Assembly (NCBI GenBank): GCA_029261195.1
Contig: JAJDBU010000065.1
Location: forward strand, 1-64,000
Source of the DNA: Nitrospirota bacterium
Lineage (GTDB): Bacteria; Nitrospirota; Nitrospiria; SBBL01; JAADHI01
Reading direction: 5' to 3'
Length of the DNA stretch: 64,000 bases
The position numbers were made by a program, and so were the translations under genes. Positions 33,723-43,016 of this stretch are shown piece after piece. How positions within the stretch are numbered: position 1 is the stretch's first letter; every line of letters begins with the position of its first letter. Below the pieces are notes generated by a model. It did no database searches and was not told the DNA's origin. It saw only the letters and a list, made by a program, of their open reading frames with translations.

Positions 33723-34229
33723 ATGACCACTGAAAAACTGACACATTTCAACACAGAAGGCCGCGCAAGAATGGTCGATGTTTCGAACAAGCCGGACACA
33801 CATCGAACCGCTATAGCCAGCGGAATCGTCTTTATGAAATCGGAAACACTGGCGCGAATTGAAGAGGGCCAGATTGCAAAAGGAGATGTTTTAGCAGTCG
33901 CCCAGGTGGCCGGGGTGATGGGGGCGAAAAAAACGCCCGACCTTATCCCGATGTGCCACCCTCTACTGATTACCAGCGTTGATATCAAATTTGAAATATT
34001 CCAATCCGAAAACAACAAGCCGGCATCGATTAAAGTCATCGCCACTGCGAAAACTTCGGGGCAAACCGGTGTTGAAATGGAGGCGGTGACGGCAGTCAGT
34101 ATCACGGCCTTGACCATCTACGACATGTGTAAGGCCATCGACAAAGGCATCAGCTTCGGTCAGATCGGTCTCATCGAAAAGAGTGGCGGCAAGTCGGGAT
34201 TGTATCAACGCCTTGAACCCCTGCCATGA
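33723..34229 (+). CDS. moaC: cyclic pyranopterin monophosphate synthase MoaC
   Basis: Acts with MoaA in the first step of molybdenum cofactor biosynthesis, converting the cyclised GTP intermediate to cPMP. The 168 residues contain the core [16 protein letters not shown] and the active-site region [27 protein letters not shown]. Start is ATG 33723 (or 33720, one codon earlier) after GGAGAAGG; a longer frame from 33573 has no homology. The gene has its own promoter, and the ABC exporter gene starts 13 bases after its stop. It serves the NapA-type enzyme encoded 25 kb away, and any other molybdoenzymes. Confidence 0.95.
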   Translation: MTTEKLTHFNTEGRARMVDVSNKPDTHRTAIASGIVFMKSETLARIEEGQIAKGDVLAVAQVAGVMGAKKTPDLIPMCHPLLITSVDIKFEIFQSENNKPASIKVIATAKTSGQTGVEMEAVTAVSITALTIYDMCKAIDKGISFGQIGLIEKSGGKSGLYQRLEPLP

Positions 34230-34242
34230 TTCGACCCTGCCT

Positions 34243-35646
34243 ATGATCCGAATAGATCACCTTTCTAAGGAATTTACCCCCGGGAATCCGGTGGTGAATG
34301 ATATCAGCCTACACGTTAAAGCCGGGGAAGTCTTTGGTTTCCTTGGACCCAACGGGGCAGGAAAGACCACAACAATTAAAGTCTTAACCACGCTGCTCCA
34401 CCCAAGCTCGGGTACGGCAAGCGTTGCCGGTCACGATGTGTCTAAAGACCCGCTTGCCGTTCGGATGTCCTTTGGTTATGTCGGCCAGCAGAGCGGGGTT
34501 GATCCGGCGATGACGATCGGGGAAAACCTCACTCTTCAGGGACGGCTTTACCACCTCCCCCTTAAAGTCATCAAAGAGCGGATCAAGTTTCTGCTCGACA
34601 TTTTTGACATGAGTAACCGTGAAGGACAATGGGTAGGAGCGCTTTCCGGCGGACTGAAACGACGGCTCGACATCGCCACTTCCTTGTTACACGAACCAAA
34701 ATTGCTTTTTTTAGACGAACCCACACTGGGACTTGATCCGACGAGCCGATCAGATCTTTGGACTTATCTCAGGCGACTCAACAAGGAGGAGGGCATGACC
34801 CTCTTCTTAACGACACATTATCTCGACGAAGTCGATCAATTGGCCCATCGAGTCGGCATTCTTGACTCCGGGCGTATCCGGGCGATTGGTACTCCGGATG
34901 AGCTGAAAGACAGTCTCGGTGCTGATGCCATACACCTTACGTTTGAGCAAGCCCCGAAGAAAGAACAACTCGCCTTGCTCAAATCAAATTCATCCTCCGA
35001 CGAGGTCATTCAGCAGGGAAATGCTGTCCGGCTCTATCTGGAAAACGGTCGGCGGGCTCTGCCAAAGGTGATTCAGTGGTTGGATGAACACCAAATGTCG
35101 CCCAAATCCGTCTTGCTTGCCCGCCCGACTTTCGATGATGTCTATTTAAAATATACGGGAAAAGACTGGGCTTTGGCCGATCAAAAGACTGACGATGATA
35201 GTTCAGCTTGGGGTGGTTCAGGCAGTGGAAAGTGGAAAAACAAGTGGAATAAAGACGGTGGGCAATCTGGTGAAGATTGGGAGAAATGGAACAAGGATGG
35301 GGAACAGTCCGGAGGCGATTGGGAAAATCAGTGGCAAAATCAAACCGGACAGTCTGAAAACACCCAAGGACAAGAACAGCCCATGAAAGAAGCGGAGGCT
35401 ATGAAAGCGAAGCCCCAAGTGAGTCAAGAGGGCAAGAAGCAGGTTTCGCCCCCGAAGAAAAAAGAGTCCACTGAAAAAGACGAAAAACAGTGGCAAGGAA
35501 AGTCGAATGACCAGTGGCAGGAAGGTTCAGAACCTTCAGAATCTTCTAAAGAAGAGTGGCCGAATCAGTGGCAGGACAGCAACAAAGAGTCCGATAAAAA
35601 AAAGTGGCCTTCTGACCAAAAATGGGACCCCGATAAAAAGTGGTAG
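34243..35646 (+). CDS. ABC-2 exporter ATPase with Trp-rich C-terminal tail
   Basis: A 467-residue protein. Residues 1 to about 320 are a normal DrrA-type ATP-binding subunit: Walker A GPNGAGKTT, signature LSGGLKRRLDIA, Walker B LLFLDEPTLGLDP and switch TTHYLDE. About 145 extra residues follow, which the family normally lacks. This tail is hydrophilic, charged and low-complexity, yet holds 14 tryptophans, mostly as KW, DW, QW, with a doubled motif KWNKDGxQSGxDWE (residues about 334-361). It ends in Trp. It may bind a partner or substrate, but its role is unknown. ATG 34243 is preferred over a frame opening at 34183. The permease gene follows 8 bases later. Confidence 0.88.
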   Translation: MIRIDHLSKEFTPGNPVVNDISLHVKAGEVFGFLGPNGAGKTTTIKVLTTLLHPSSGTASVAGHDVSKDPLAVRMSFGYVGQQSGVDPAMTIGENLTLQGRLYHLPLKVIKERIKFLLDIFDMSNREGQWVGALSGGLKRRLDIATSLLHEPKLLFLDEPTLGLDPTSRSDLWTYLRRLNKEEGMTLFLTTHYLDEVDQLAHRVGILDSGRIRAIGTPDELKDSLGADAIHLTFEQAPKKEQLALLKSNSSSDEVIQQGNAVRLYLENGRRALPKVIQWLDEHQMSPKSVLLARPTFDDVYLKYTGKDWALADQKTDDDSSAWGGSGSGKWKNKWNKDGGQSGEDWEKWNKDGEQSGGDWENQWQNQTGQSENTQGQEQPMKEAEAMKAKPQVSQEGKKQVSPPKKKESTEKDEKQWQGKSNDQWQEGSEPSESSKEEWPNQWQDSNKESDKKKWPSDQKWDPDKKW

Positions 35647-35654
35647 TTTAATTT

Positions 35655-36416
35655 ATGAGCTATTTTTTCTCCGACACCAAATACCTCCTTTTTAAATATC
35701 TAAAGCTCACATGGCGCATGCCGATGTGGACGCTTTTCGGCCTCATCCAGCCCTTGCTCTGGCTTGTGATCTTCGGCCAGCTTTTTAAAGGACTTTCAGA
35801 ACTCCCGCAGTTTCCAAAGGGGGACTATGTGCAGTTCTTGACGCCGGGTATCATCGTGATGACCGTCCTCTTCGGGGCCTCATGGTCGGGCGTCAGCCTG
35901 CTTCGTGATTTGCGCTACGGGGTCATGGAGAAACTCTTTGTCGCACCCATTGTCCGTGGTTCCATTGTACTGAGTCGCCTGCTGCACAATGGCACAACCG
36001 TCGTGATCCAAGTCGCACTGCTCATCATTGTCGCCGCAGTACTCGGTGCAGGCCTGCCGACTGGCATGGGATGGCTCTGGGTTTGGATCACCGTATTGAT
36101 GTTAGCCGTGGGTTTTTCAGCCGTCTCGAATGCCCTGGCAATGACCTTAAAACGAGAAGAGCCCCTCGTCGTCATGGGAAATATGTTGACCCTCCCCCTC
36201 CTCTTTTTCTCTCCCGCACTGGTTCCTGGTGACTTTATGCCGGTCTGGATGCAGTATGCCAGTCGAATCAACCCGGTCTATTATGGGGTCGAGGCCGTTC
36301 GAGCTTGTTATAGCGGCGTATTTTCACAAGCCTTCTGGATGAGTATGGGGGTGCTTGGCGTATTTTCCGTCGTGGCCGTTGCCGTTTCAATCGCTATTTT
36401 TCAAAAAACAGAGTAG
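35655..36416 (+). CDS. ABC-2 type exporter permease
   Basis: A 253-residue membrane subunit with six hydrophobic helices, DrrB-like. The family block FFSPALVPGDFMPVWMQYASRINPVYYGVEAVR is clear near residues 190-225, and the N-terminal cytoplasmic part (LKLTWRMPMWTLFGLIQPLLWLVIFGQLF) fits ABC2_membrane proteins. It pairs with the ATPase encoded 8 bases upstream. The exported substrate is unknown; homologues carry drugs, lipids or polysaccharides. A phosphatase, methyltransferase and LolA-like protein follow in the same direction with very small gaps. Confidence 0.9.
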   Translation: MSYFFSDTKYLLFKYLKLTWRMPMWTLFGLIQPLLWLVIFGQLFKGLSELPQFPKGDYVQFLTPGIIVMTVLFGASWSGVSLLRDLRYGVMEKLFVAPIVRGSIVLSRLLHNGTTVVIQVALLIIVAAVLGAGLPTGMGWLWVWITVLMLAVGFSAVSNALAMTLKREEPLVVMGNMLTLPLLFFSPALVPGDFMPVWMQYASRINPVYYGVEAVRACYSGVFSQAFWMSMGVLGVFSVVAVAVSIAIFQKTE

Positions 36417-36421
36417 GCCCT

Positions 36422-37054
36422 ATGCATAGTGACAGCGGCAGAAAATCAAACATCGCCCTCTTTCTTCGTCATGGTGAAACCGATTTTTCAAAGCACCGAT
36501 TTTATAACGATGCGATTGAAGATCCGCCACTCAATCCCCGAGGTTTGCAACAAGCGGAGCTTTGGGAAGAACGCTTGAAAAATGGGCGTGAAATAGCAGC
36601 AATCTATGTCAGTCCTTCCCTGAGAACACAGGAGACAGCACGAATTGCTACGGCTGCCCTCGGCATTGAGATTAAGACAGTTACAGGTTTAAGAGAACGA
36701 AGTTTCGGGACTTGGGGTGGCCTGAGCACTGAGGAAGTGCAAAAAAAATTCCCGGAAGACTGGACCGCATGGAAGCGTGACAAGATGCACCATGCACCCG
36801 GTGGGGGTGAGTCTTTGATGGATTTTTTTAAACGGGTTTCAAAGACCGTCGCGCAACTGACCTCACAACACCACGAACAAACCCTTCTGGTCGTGGCCCA
36901 TGCCGGAACCATCCGAATGCTGGTTATCGCGGCCCTCGGCATGCCGCTCGAAAACTTTAAACGCCTTGTGATTACAAACTGTTCGATGACAGAAATTGAA
37001 TATAGTGACCAATGGCCGAATCTACACCGCTTTTCATTTCGTCCCGACGCATAA
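36422..37054 (+). CDS. histidine phosphatase (phosphoglycerate-mutase family)
   Basis: A 210-residue member of the histidine phosphatase superfamily. The nucleophile motif is LFLRHGETDF at the N-terminus, the second catalytic His lies in VVAHAGTIRMLV, and the middle shows YVSPSLRTQETARI and ERSFGTWGGLS. These proteins act as phosphatases (for example CobC-type or sugar-phosphate phosphatases) or cofactor-dependent mutases. The neighbourhood does not point to cobalamin synthesis, so I leave the substrate open. It starts 5 bases after the permease stop. Confidence 0.85.
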   Translation: MHSDSGRKSNIALFLRHGETDFSKHRFYNDAIEDPPLNPRGLQQAELWEERLKNGREIAAIYVSPSLRTQETARIATAALGIEIKTVTGLRERSFGTWGGLSTEEVQKKFPEDWTAWKRDKMHHAPGGGESLMDFFKRVSKTVAQLTSQHHEQTLLVVAHAGTIRMLVIAALGMPLENFKRLVITNCSMTEIEYSDQWPNLHRFSFRPDA

Positions 37055-37065
37055 AGGAAACCGCC

Positions 37066-38115
37066 ATGAAAAAAGAAAACACAAAAGAGGCTCAGCAGAA
37101 AAAAAACTTAACCAGCGGATCCGATCCCATGGAGGTGATGCGCATTGCATCGGCCTACTGGCAATCGAAAGTGCTGCATACCGCAGTCCGGCTTGATGTC
37201 TTCACACAACTCAAAGATGGACCTCTGACGGTAAAACAACTGGCAAAGGCCTGTAAGGCCGATCCACGAGGACTGGAAATTCTGCTCATCGCCGTCGTTT
37301 CTCTCGGTTTATTGAATCAAGAAAACGGGCTTTACCAAAACACCCTTACCTCTAGCACCTACCTCGTAAAAGGGAGCAAAAAGTTTCAGGGTGGCATCGT
37401 CTCCATGTTTGAGAGTTGGTATCCCGCCTGGGGAAATCTCTGTGAAGCCGTCACTGAGGGAAAACCCGTCGTTGAAAAACCGCATGACCAGGGACCTGAA
37501 GCCCTCAAAAACTACATCTACGGTATGCACTATCGTGCGATGGGGCAGGGGGACCTCCTGGCAAAAGACATTGATTTGTCCGGACGGAAGCACCTGCTGG
37601 ATGTCGCCGGTGGGCCGGGGACCTTTGATATCAAATTCTGTCAGGAGAACAAGGGCCTTTCCGCCACCGTACTGGATCTGCCGCAAACCCTGGAAATTAC
37701 CAGCGAGATTGTCACCGCTTTTGGCATGGAAAATCGAATCACACGGCGTCCGGGAAATTATCTGACTGACAACTTTGGTAAGGGTTATGACGGTGTTTTA
37801 CTCTCCTCCATGTTTAATCAGGAGTCGCCGAAGATCATTTTAAATATCCTTCAAAAGGCATTCAAGGCAATTGATGCCGGCGGGATGATCCTAGTACAGG
37901 ACCAAATGCTCAACAGGCAAAAAACAGGTCCGGAACTCGCTGCATTGATCGGAGTTAATCAGCTCATCCATACCCCCGGCGGTGCAGCCTATTCTGAAAA
38001 AGAAATCTCAGATCTGATGGAAAAAGCCGGTTTCAGAAAGATCAAGACGGTTAAGCTATCCGAACCCACTCCTTTTGTTGTCCTCATGGGCGAAAAGCCG
38101 AAAATCGGAGACTAA
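37066..38115 (+). CDS. O-methyltransferase-like SAM enzyme with dimerisation domain
   Basis: A 349-residue methyltransferase of the acetylserotonin/hydroxyneurosporene O-methyltransferase family. The N-terminal winged-helix dimerisation domain (ASAYWQSKVLHTAVRLDVFTQL, PRGLEILLIAVVSLGLL) precedes a Rossmann domain with the SAM motif LLDVAGGPGTFDIKFCQ. The start at ATG 37066 follows AAAGGAAA and lies 11 bases after the phosphatase stop. The family methylates hydroxyl groups of quinones, carotenoids or aromatic metabolites. Its place after an exporter suggests tailoring of the exported molecule, but this is inference. Confidence 0.82.
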   Translation: MKKENTKEAQQKKNLTSGSDPMEVMRIASAYWQSKVLHTAVRLDVFTQLKDGPLTVKQLAKACKADPRGLEILLIAVVSLGLLNQENGLYQNTLTSSTYLVKGSKKFQGGIVSMFESWYPAWGNLCEAVTEGKPVVEKPHDQGPEALKNYIYGMHYRAMGQGDLLAKDIDLSGRKHLLDVAGGPGTFDIKFCQENKGLSATVLDLPQTLEITSEIVTAFGMENRITRRPGNYLTDNFGKGYDGVLLSSMFNQESPKIILNILQKAFKAIDAGGMILVQDQMLNRQKTGPELAALIGVNQLIHTPGGAAYSEKEISDLMEKAGFRKIKTVKLSEPTPFVVLMGEKPKIGD

Positions 38116-38123
38116 AAAAAGAA

Positions 38124-38942
38124 ATGATAATCAATCGAATCCGGGTAAGGATCACCCTGTTTTCTGCCCTGCTTCTCCTCATTGGCTTTGGCACAAAGCC
38201 CGCGCAATCAGAAGCGCTCACAGGGGAAGAGATCATTAAAAAATCACGGGATCTCATCTATCAGGTAGAGGATCAGAAAAATACGGTGAACCTGCTCTTG
38301 GTCGAGCGAGACGGCTCAAAAAAGAAGATCATCGCAAGCCGGTATTGGAAAAACTATCGGAGCAAGGAAGATGTTGACAGTAAGATGCTCCTCATTACAG
38401 AGTTTCCGCCGGACTCCCGTGGCATCTCATTTCTGATTTGGGACTACTCAAAACTTAATAAGGGCGATGATCTCTGGCTTTATCTGCCTGCTCTCCGCAT
38501 GGTCAGACGTATCTCGGCCCAGGATCAGAATGACGCCTTCCTAGGCTCGGACCTGACCTTTGGTGACATGGGCCAACGCCGACTTGACGAAGATGTTCAT
38601 ACCTTTTTAAAGGAGGAAGACTATCACAGTGTTCCGACTTATCTCGTAGAGTCTGCTCCAAAAGAAAAGTCGAGCATCTACAGTAAAAAGATCTCCTGGA
38701 TCTCAAAAAAGGACTGGACTGTCCTGAAAATCGATTATTATGACCGAAACAAAAAGCTCTTAAAACGACAGACGATTGATTGGCAGACTGTGGGTGGTCT
38801 GTTTGTCTGGAAAGAAACCAAGGTGACAAATGTGCAGAACGGCCATCGAACCCTCTTCGGCGTGGAAGGTCTTGAGGTCAACATCGGCCTTCAGGACGGA
38901 GACTTCACAGAACGTACCCTGAAACGGGGAGGGAAAAGATAA
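38124..38942 (+). CDS. LolA-like outer membrane lipoprotein-sorting protein
   Basis: A 272-residue periplasmic protein with an N-terminal signal (ITLFSALLLLIGFG, cleavage near QSEAL). The sequence LLITEFPPDSRGISFLIWDYSKLNKGDDLWLYLPALRMVRRIS, plus FLGSDLTFGDM, is the hallmark of the outer membrane lipoprotein-sorting family with a LolA/LolB-like open barrel. Members commonly accompany RND or ABC exporters and are thought to handle lipids or lipoproteins. It is 8 bases after the methyltransferase, and ends the moaC-exporter transcription unit, which is closed by the hairpin near 39056. Confidence 0.85.
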   Translation: MIINRIRVRITLFSALLLLIGFGTKPAQSEALTGEEIIKKSRDLIYQVEDQKNTVNLLLVERDGSKKKIIASRYWKNYRSKEDVDSKMLLITEFPPDSRGISFLIWDYSKLNKGDDLWLYLPALRMVRRISAQDQNDAFLGSDLTFGDMGQRRLDEDVHTFLKEEDYHSVPTYLVESAPKEKSSIYSKKISWISKKDWTVLKIDYYDRNKKLLKRQTIDWQTVGGLFVWKETKVTNVQNGHRTLFGVEGLEVNIGLQDGDFTERTLKRGGKR

Positions 38943-39055
38943 GATTTCATTCCCGTTTTCTTAGAAACAAATCAAGAAAACAAGTGAAGTAAGCTTGTTG
39001 CCGCAATCTCACCTAGAATAGACGACATAATAAGTGTTAAGACCTACATTGCGAT

Positions 39056-39099
39056 GATGGGCACCTGATTTAACACAGGTGCTGCCATCTTCTATTTTT
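39056..39099 (+). terminator. rho-independent terminator after the LolA-like gene
   Basis: GATGGGCACCTG (39056-39067) pairs with CAGGTGC-TG-CCATC (39076-39089), a 12-bp stem with a small bulge and an 8-base loop. A T-rich stretch (TTCTATTTTT) follows. An upstream CGCAAT...ATTGCG pair (39002-39007 and 39048-39053) could extend the structure. Confidence 0.7.
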
Positions 39100-39106
39100 C
39101 TTGACA

Positions 39107-39141
39107 GGGGAAAATGCCTGTGGTATTTTCCCCTCGCTTTT
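39107..39141 (+). terminator. second hairpin just before the M23 peptidase gene
   Basis: GGGGAAAAT (39107-39115) and ATTTTCCCC (39125-39133) form a perfect 9-bp stem, loop of nine, followed by TCGCTTTTT. The next gene's GGAGG begins 4 bases after the T-run. This position suits either a second terminator or a regulatory hairpin in the leader of the peptidase gene. Confidence 0.6.
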
Positions 39142-39154
39142 TCTGGAGGCATGC

Positions 39155-40054
39155 ATGGGAAAACCTCGTAGTTCTTATACCGTTGTCATCTTTCCGGGTT
39201 CGATGACATCGGAACCTTACCGCTTTTCTGTCAGAAAAGGGGCCTTTAAGTTATTTGCCTTTATTTCAATCCTATCTGTTTTTGCAGTCTCAATCTTGTC
39301 TGTTCGGCACTATCAATTACGCGAACGGTTGGTCGGATTTGAAGAGTTGCGTAAAGAGAATAAGACACAAAAAATCCAGATTCAGTCTTTCTCGAACACA
39401 GTCGGGGATCTCAAAGAACAATTTGTCCGTCTCGTTGAATTTGACCAGAAACTGAGAGTTCTGACCGACATCGGACCATCCAACGGAAGTACACAGGCTT
39501 TCGGCATCGGTGGTTCTGAAGATCAGCGTCCTTCTTTTGATCCTCCGGACATCACAGCCTCTATTAAACAGGATCTTGACTTGTTGCAAGCCAAAGTTGA
39601 GGAACAGGAACAGAGCTTTCAGGAATTGGAAGAGGTGGTTCATAGCCGCCGCTCCCTTTGGGCTTCTACCCCGTCTATCTGGCCGACTGCCGGTTGGCTG
39701 AGTTCTCGATTCGGTAAGCGTATTTCCCCATTTACAGGTCACCTGAAAATGCACCAGGGCATTGATGTCGCAACACGACATGGCACCCCGATCATCGCGC
39801 CGGCCGCAGGCGTTGTCAGCTACTACCGGTTTAACGGGGGTTACGGTCGTTATCTCAAGCTGGACCACGGATTTGGTACGGTTACCCATTATGGACACCT
39901 CTCAAAAGCAGCAGTCAAGGTTGGGCAGAAGGTGAAACGAGGGGACGTGATTGCTTATGTCGGAAATACCGGTCTCTCCACAGGCCCCCACCTCCATTAT
40001 GAAGTCGTTGTGAATAAAATATCGATTGATCCGATGAAATATATCCTTAATTAG
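39155..40054 (+). CDS. M23 family metallopeptidase (LytM-type)
   Basis: A 299-residue membrane-anchored peptidoglycan hydrolase or hydrolase activator. ATG 39155 follows GGAGG by 5 bases; an earlier frame from 39101 would run through the hairpin. One transmembrane helix (about residues 30-48), then coiled coil (about residues 55-165), then the LytM domain: HQGIDVATRHGTPIIAPAAGVV with the first zinc His and Asp, HYGHLSK and the HLHYEV zinc/catalytic motif. All catalytic positions are present, so it is probably an active DD-endopeptidase rather than an EnvC-type activator. It precedes the secA leader. Confidence 0.9.
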   Translation: MGKPRSSYTVVIFPGSMTSEPYRFSVRKGAFKLFAFISILSVFAVSILSVRHYQLRERLVGFEELRKENKTQKIQIQSFSNTVGDLKEQFVRLVEFDQKLRVLTDIGPSNGSTQAFGIGGSEDQRPSFDPPDITASIKQDLDLLQAKVEEQEQSFQELEEVVHSRRSLWASTPSIWPTAGWLSSRFGKRISPFTGHLKMHQGIDVATRHGTPIIAPAAGVVSYYRFNGGYGRYLKLDHGFGTVTHYGHLSKAAVKVGQKVKRGDVIAYVGNTGLSTGPHLHYEVVVNKISIDPMKYILN

Positions 40055-40208
40055 GAGGTCATTCTCTAAGGTAAGGTCAAGCCATCAAGTTTTAGATTAT
40101 TGAGGGGAAAAAGGACCTCAGGCAGATAAGGTCAGCTTGCCAGAAGAACTTAATAGCATCGAGAATATCTCAACCCTGGCAAGATTCGGCTTGTCGGGGT
40201 TTTTTTTT
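40055..40208 (+). ncRNA. structured leader or small RNA with competing hairpins before secA
   Basis: A gene-free stretch with strong RNA structure. The terminator stem CCCTGGCAAG (40174-40183) with CTTGTCGGGG (40190-40199) is followed by nine Ts (40200-40208). An upstream segment CTTGCCAG (40136-40143) is exactly complementary to CTGGCAAG (40176-40183), so it would compete with the terminator. A third pair GAGGTC/GACCTC (40055-40060 and 40114-40119) closes the 5' part. This is the architecture of a terminator/antiterminator switch or a terminated small RNA. I could not match it to any known riboswitch or 6S RNA. A separate promoter candidate lies between it and secA, so it might instead end the M23 transcript. 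Confidence 0.5.
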
Positions 40209-40215
40209 AAGCGGT

Positions 40216-40243
40216 TTTAAACTAAAAAAACCTATGTTACAAT
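40216..40243 (+). promoter_or_regulatory. candidate sigma70 promoter of secA
   Basis: TTTAAA (40216-40221), 16-base spacer, TACAAT (40238-40243; 5 of 6 matches). The transcript would have a leader of about 90 bases before the secA GTG start. Confidence 0.45.
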
Positions 40244-40340
40244 CAGGAATTTGGAGAGTGAGTACCGGTATTTTTTATACAACATGAACATGAAACGGAA
40301 TCGGAGAAGTCCCTATACCGTTTTGTATATGGAGTAGGTA

Positions 40341-43016
40341 GTGCTAGGAAGTATTGTTAGAAAAGTCTTGGGAAGTCGAAACGACCGGGAATTGAAGCGC
40401 ATTGCACCGATCGTACTCAAAGTCGCTGGTTTTGAAGAATCGATCTCACTTTTATCCGACGAAGCACTCCGTGGCAAAACGCTGGAGTTCCGAAAACGAC
40501 TAGGTGTTCTCAAGACGGAAACGTCCTCCGAGCCAGAAAAGTCAGAAGAAGCGACTGAAAACCTTGACGACATACTGCCGGAGGCATTCGCTGTCGTGCG
40601 AGAAGCATCCCGCAGAGTTTTGGGCATGAGGCATTTCGATTCCCAGATCATTGGCGGTATTGTGCTCCACGAAGGGAAAATCGCCGAGATGAAAACCGGT
40701 GAAGGAAAGACCCTTGTCGCGACTCTTTCCGTCTATCTGAACGCCCTGATGTGCAAAGGGGTTCACGTCATTACAGTGAACGACTACCTCGCCAAAAGAG
40801 ACTCTCAGTGGATGGGCCAGGTCTATTCCTTTTTAGGCCTGAGCATTGGAAAAATTCTACACGATATCAGCGACACCGAACGCCAAGAGGCCTATAGCGC
40901 AGACATTACCTATGGCACCAACAACGAATTCGGCTTTGATTATCTCCGCGACAACATGAAGTTCGACCCGAAACACTTTGTTCAACGAACACCTTATTAT
41001 GCCATTATTGACGAAGTTGACAGCATCCTCATCGACGAAGCCAGAACGCCTCTCATTATTTCCGGGCCGTCTGAAGACTCGACAGAACTCTACTACCGGA
41101 TCAATCAGATCATTCCCCATCTGAAATTTGAAGATGACTACACAATCGAGGAAAAGAGTAAAACAGTCACACTCACCGAAGAAGGAAACGCCAAAGTCGA
41201 ACTTTTATTGGAAGTCGACAACCTCTATGATTTGGTGAATATTTCCCTCGTCCACCATGTCATGCAGGGTTTAAAGGCCTATACCCTCTTTAAGAAAGAT
41301 GTCGACTATGTGGTCAAGGATGGTGAGGTCATCATTGTTGATGAGTTCACAGGTCGCTTAATGGCAGGGCGACGGTGGAGTGATGGCCTTCATCAGGCCG
41401 TCGAGGCAAAAGAAGGGGTGAAGATTGCGAATGAAAATCAAACCCTCGCCTCAGTCACCTTCCAGAACTATTTCCGGCTCTATGAAAAACTGGCAGGCAT
41501 GACAGGAACAGCCGATACCGAAGCGGCAGAATTCCACAAAATCTACAATCTAGAAGTCATTGTGATCACCCCAAACAGAACCTTGCTCCGGAAAAACTAT
41601 GCCGATGTCATCTACCGGACAGATAAAGAAAAGCTTAACGCCATTGCCGAAGAAATTGCCGAACTCAACAAGGTCGGGCAGCCCGTGCTGGTAGGGACCA
41701 TCTCCATTGAAAAATCAGAAGAAATCGCTGCACTCTTAAAACGAAATGGCATTAAACATGCCGTATTGAATGCAAAACATCATGAAAAGGAAGCCGACAT
41801 TATCGCCCAGGCCGGTCGTAAAGGCGCAGTCACGATTGCGACAAACATGGCAGGCCGGGGAACTGACATCCTGCTCGGAGGAAATGCGGAGTTTCTCTTC
41901 AAACAGTACCAAGGGCAACATCCCAACGCAGAAGCAGCGGTTCTGGAACGTGAAGAAAAAAAATTTGAACAAGCCTGCGCTGAAGAAAAGGAAGAGGTCC
42001 TCAAGCTCGGAGGCCTCCACATCATCGGTACAGAGAGACATGAGTCACGACGGGTTGATAACCAGTTGCGAGGACGGGCCGGACGACAGGGCGATCCCGG
42101 TTCTTCACGCTTTTACCTTTCCCTGGAAGATGACCTGCTTCGCATTTTCGGTTCGGACAAAATTTCCAGCCTGATGGGACGCCTTGGTATGGAGGAAGGC
42201 GTTCCAATAGAACACAGAATGGTCACCAAGGCCATCGAAAATGCACAAAAACGGGTCGAAGGGCATAATTTTGATATCAGAAAACAGTTGCTTGAATACG
42301 ACGACGTGATGAATAAGCAGCGTACCGTGATTTACGAACGGCGACGCGATGTCCTCTTTCCGGACAATATTCATGATGACATTCAAGACATGATCGAAGG
42401 ACAGGTCGATGAGCTTCTGGAGCAGTATTGCCCGGAAAACGCCTACTCCGAGGCATGGGATGGTGACGGCATGGCTGAAGGCCTGGCGCATGAATTTGCA
42501 ATCGAACTCACAAAAGAAACACTGGGTTTTCCGGAAATTGGACGAGATACTTTGAAAGAAGCGATTCTTGAAAAGGTGAAATCGCTCTACCAACACAAGG
42601 CAAGTGAGTTTGGCGAAGACTTGATGAACACCATAGAAAAGCAGATTTTTCTTCGTATGATTGACAGCCATTGGAAAGACCACCTGCTCGCGATGGATTC
42701 CCTTAAAGAAGGCATCGGATTGCGGGGTTATGGCCAAAAAGAACCGCTAAGTGAATACAAAAAAGAAGGCTTCGAGATGTTCAGTGCTATGATTGATCGC
42801 ATTAAACGGGACACCATCGAACATCTTTTCCGTGTGCAGATTGTCTCGGAAGAAAAGCGACCTGCGGCCTCTGTTTTTCCCAGAGAGCAGGCGATGCAGA
42901 TGAATCGCGGCGAAGCAGCCAAGCCTGCGACAGTTCATCGAGAAGGGAAAAAAGTCGGTCGAAATGACCTCTGCCCCTGTGGAAGCGGGAAGAAATACAA
43001 AAAATGTCACGGCTGA
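40341..43016 (+). CDS. secA: preprotein translocase ATPase SecA
   Basis: The motor of the Sec protein export pathway at the inner membrane. It is full length at 891 residues. Visible are Walker [12 protein letters not shown], Walker [17 protein letters not shown], the preprotein cross-linking domain, [14 protein letters not shown] in NBD2, the scaffold [22 protein letters not shown] and the C-terminal SEC-C zinc motif [19 protein letters not shown]. The start is GTG at 40341 after a GGAG site. A structured leader precedes it. The next gene overlaps its end by 13 bases. Confidence 0.98.
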   Translation: MLGSIVRKVLGSRNDRELKRIAPIVLKVAGFEESISLLSDEALRGKTLEFRKRLGVLKTETSSEPEKSEEATENLDDILPEAFAVVREASRRVLGMRHFDSQIIGGIVLHEGKIAEMKTGEGKTLVATLSVYLNALMCKGVHVITVNDYLAKRDSQWMGQVYSFLGLSIGKILHDISDTERQEAYSADITYGTNNEFGFDYLRDNMKFDPKHFVQRTPYYAIIDEVDSILIDEARTPLIISGPSEDSTELYYRINQIIPHLKFEDDYTIEEKSKTVTLTEEGNAKVELLLEVDNLYDLVNISLVHHVMQGLKAYTLFKKDVDYVVKDGEVIIVDEFTGRLMAGRRWSDGLHQAVEAKEGVKIANENQTLASVTFQNYFRLYEKLAGMTGTADTEAAEFHKIYNLEVIVITPNRTLLRKNYADVIYRTDKEKLNAIAEEIAELNKVGQPVLVGTISIEKSEEIAALLKRNGIKHAVLNAKHHEKEADIIAQAGRKGAVTIATNMAGRGTDILLGGNAEFLFKQYQGQHPNAEAAVLEREEKKFEQACAEEKEEVLKLGGLHIIGTERHESRRVDNQLRGRAGRQGDPGSSRFYLSLEDDLLRIFGSDKISSLMGRLGMEEGVPIEHRMVTKAIENAQKRVEGHNFDIRKQLLEYDDVMNKQRTVIYERRRDVLFPDNIHDDIQDMIEGQVDELLEQYCPENAYSEAWDGDGMAEGLAHEFAIELTKETLGFPEIGRDTLKEAILEKVKSLYQHKASEFGEDLMNTIEKQIFLRMIDSHWKDHLLAMDSLKEGIGLRGYGQKEPLSEYKKEGFEMFSAMIDRIKRDTIEHLFRVQIVSEEKRPAASVFPREQAMQMNRGEAAKPATVHREGKKVGRNDLCPCGSGKKYKKCHG

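Noticed and set aside
40055-40208. 6S RNA or a known riboswitch class before secA
   Set aside because: I could not find the 6S central bubble or the conserved cores of common riboswitches (c-di-GMP, SAM, TPP, preQ1, THF, fluoride, Mn); kept as an unknown structured RNA.
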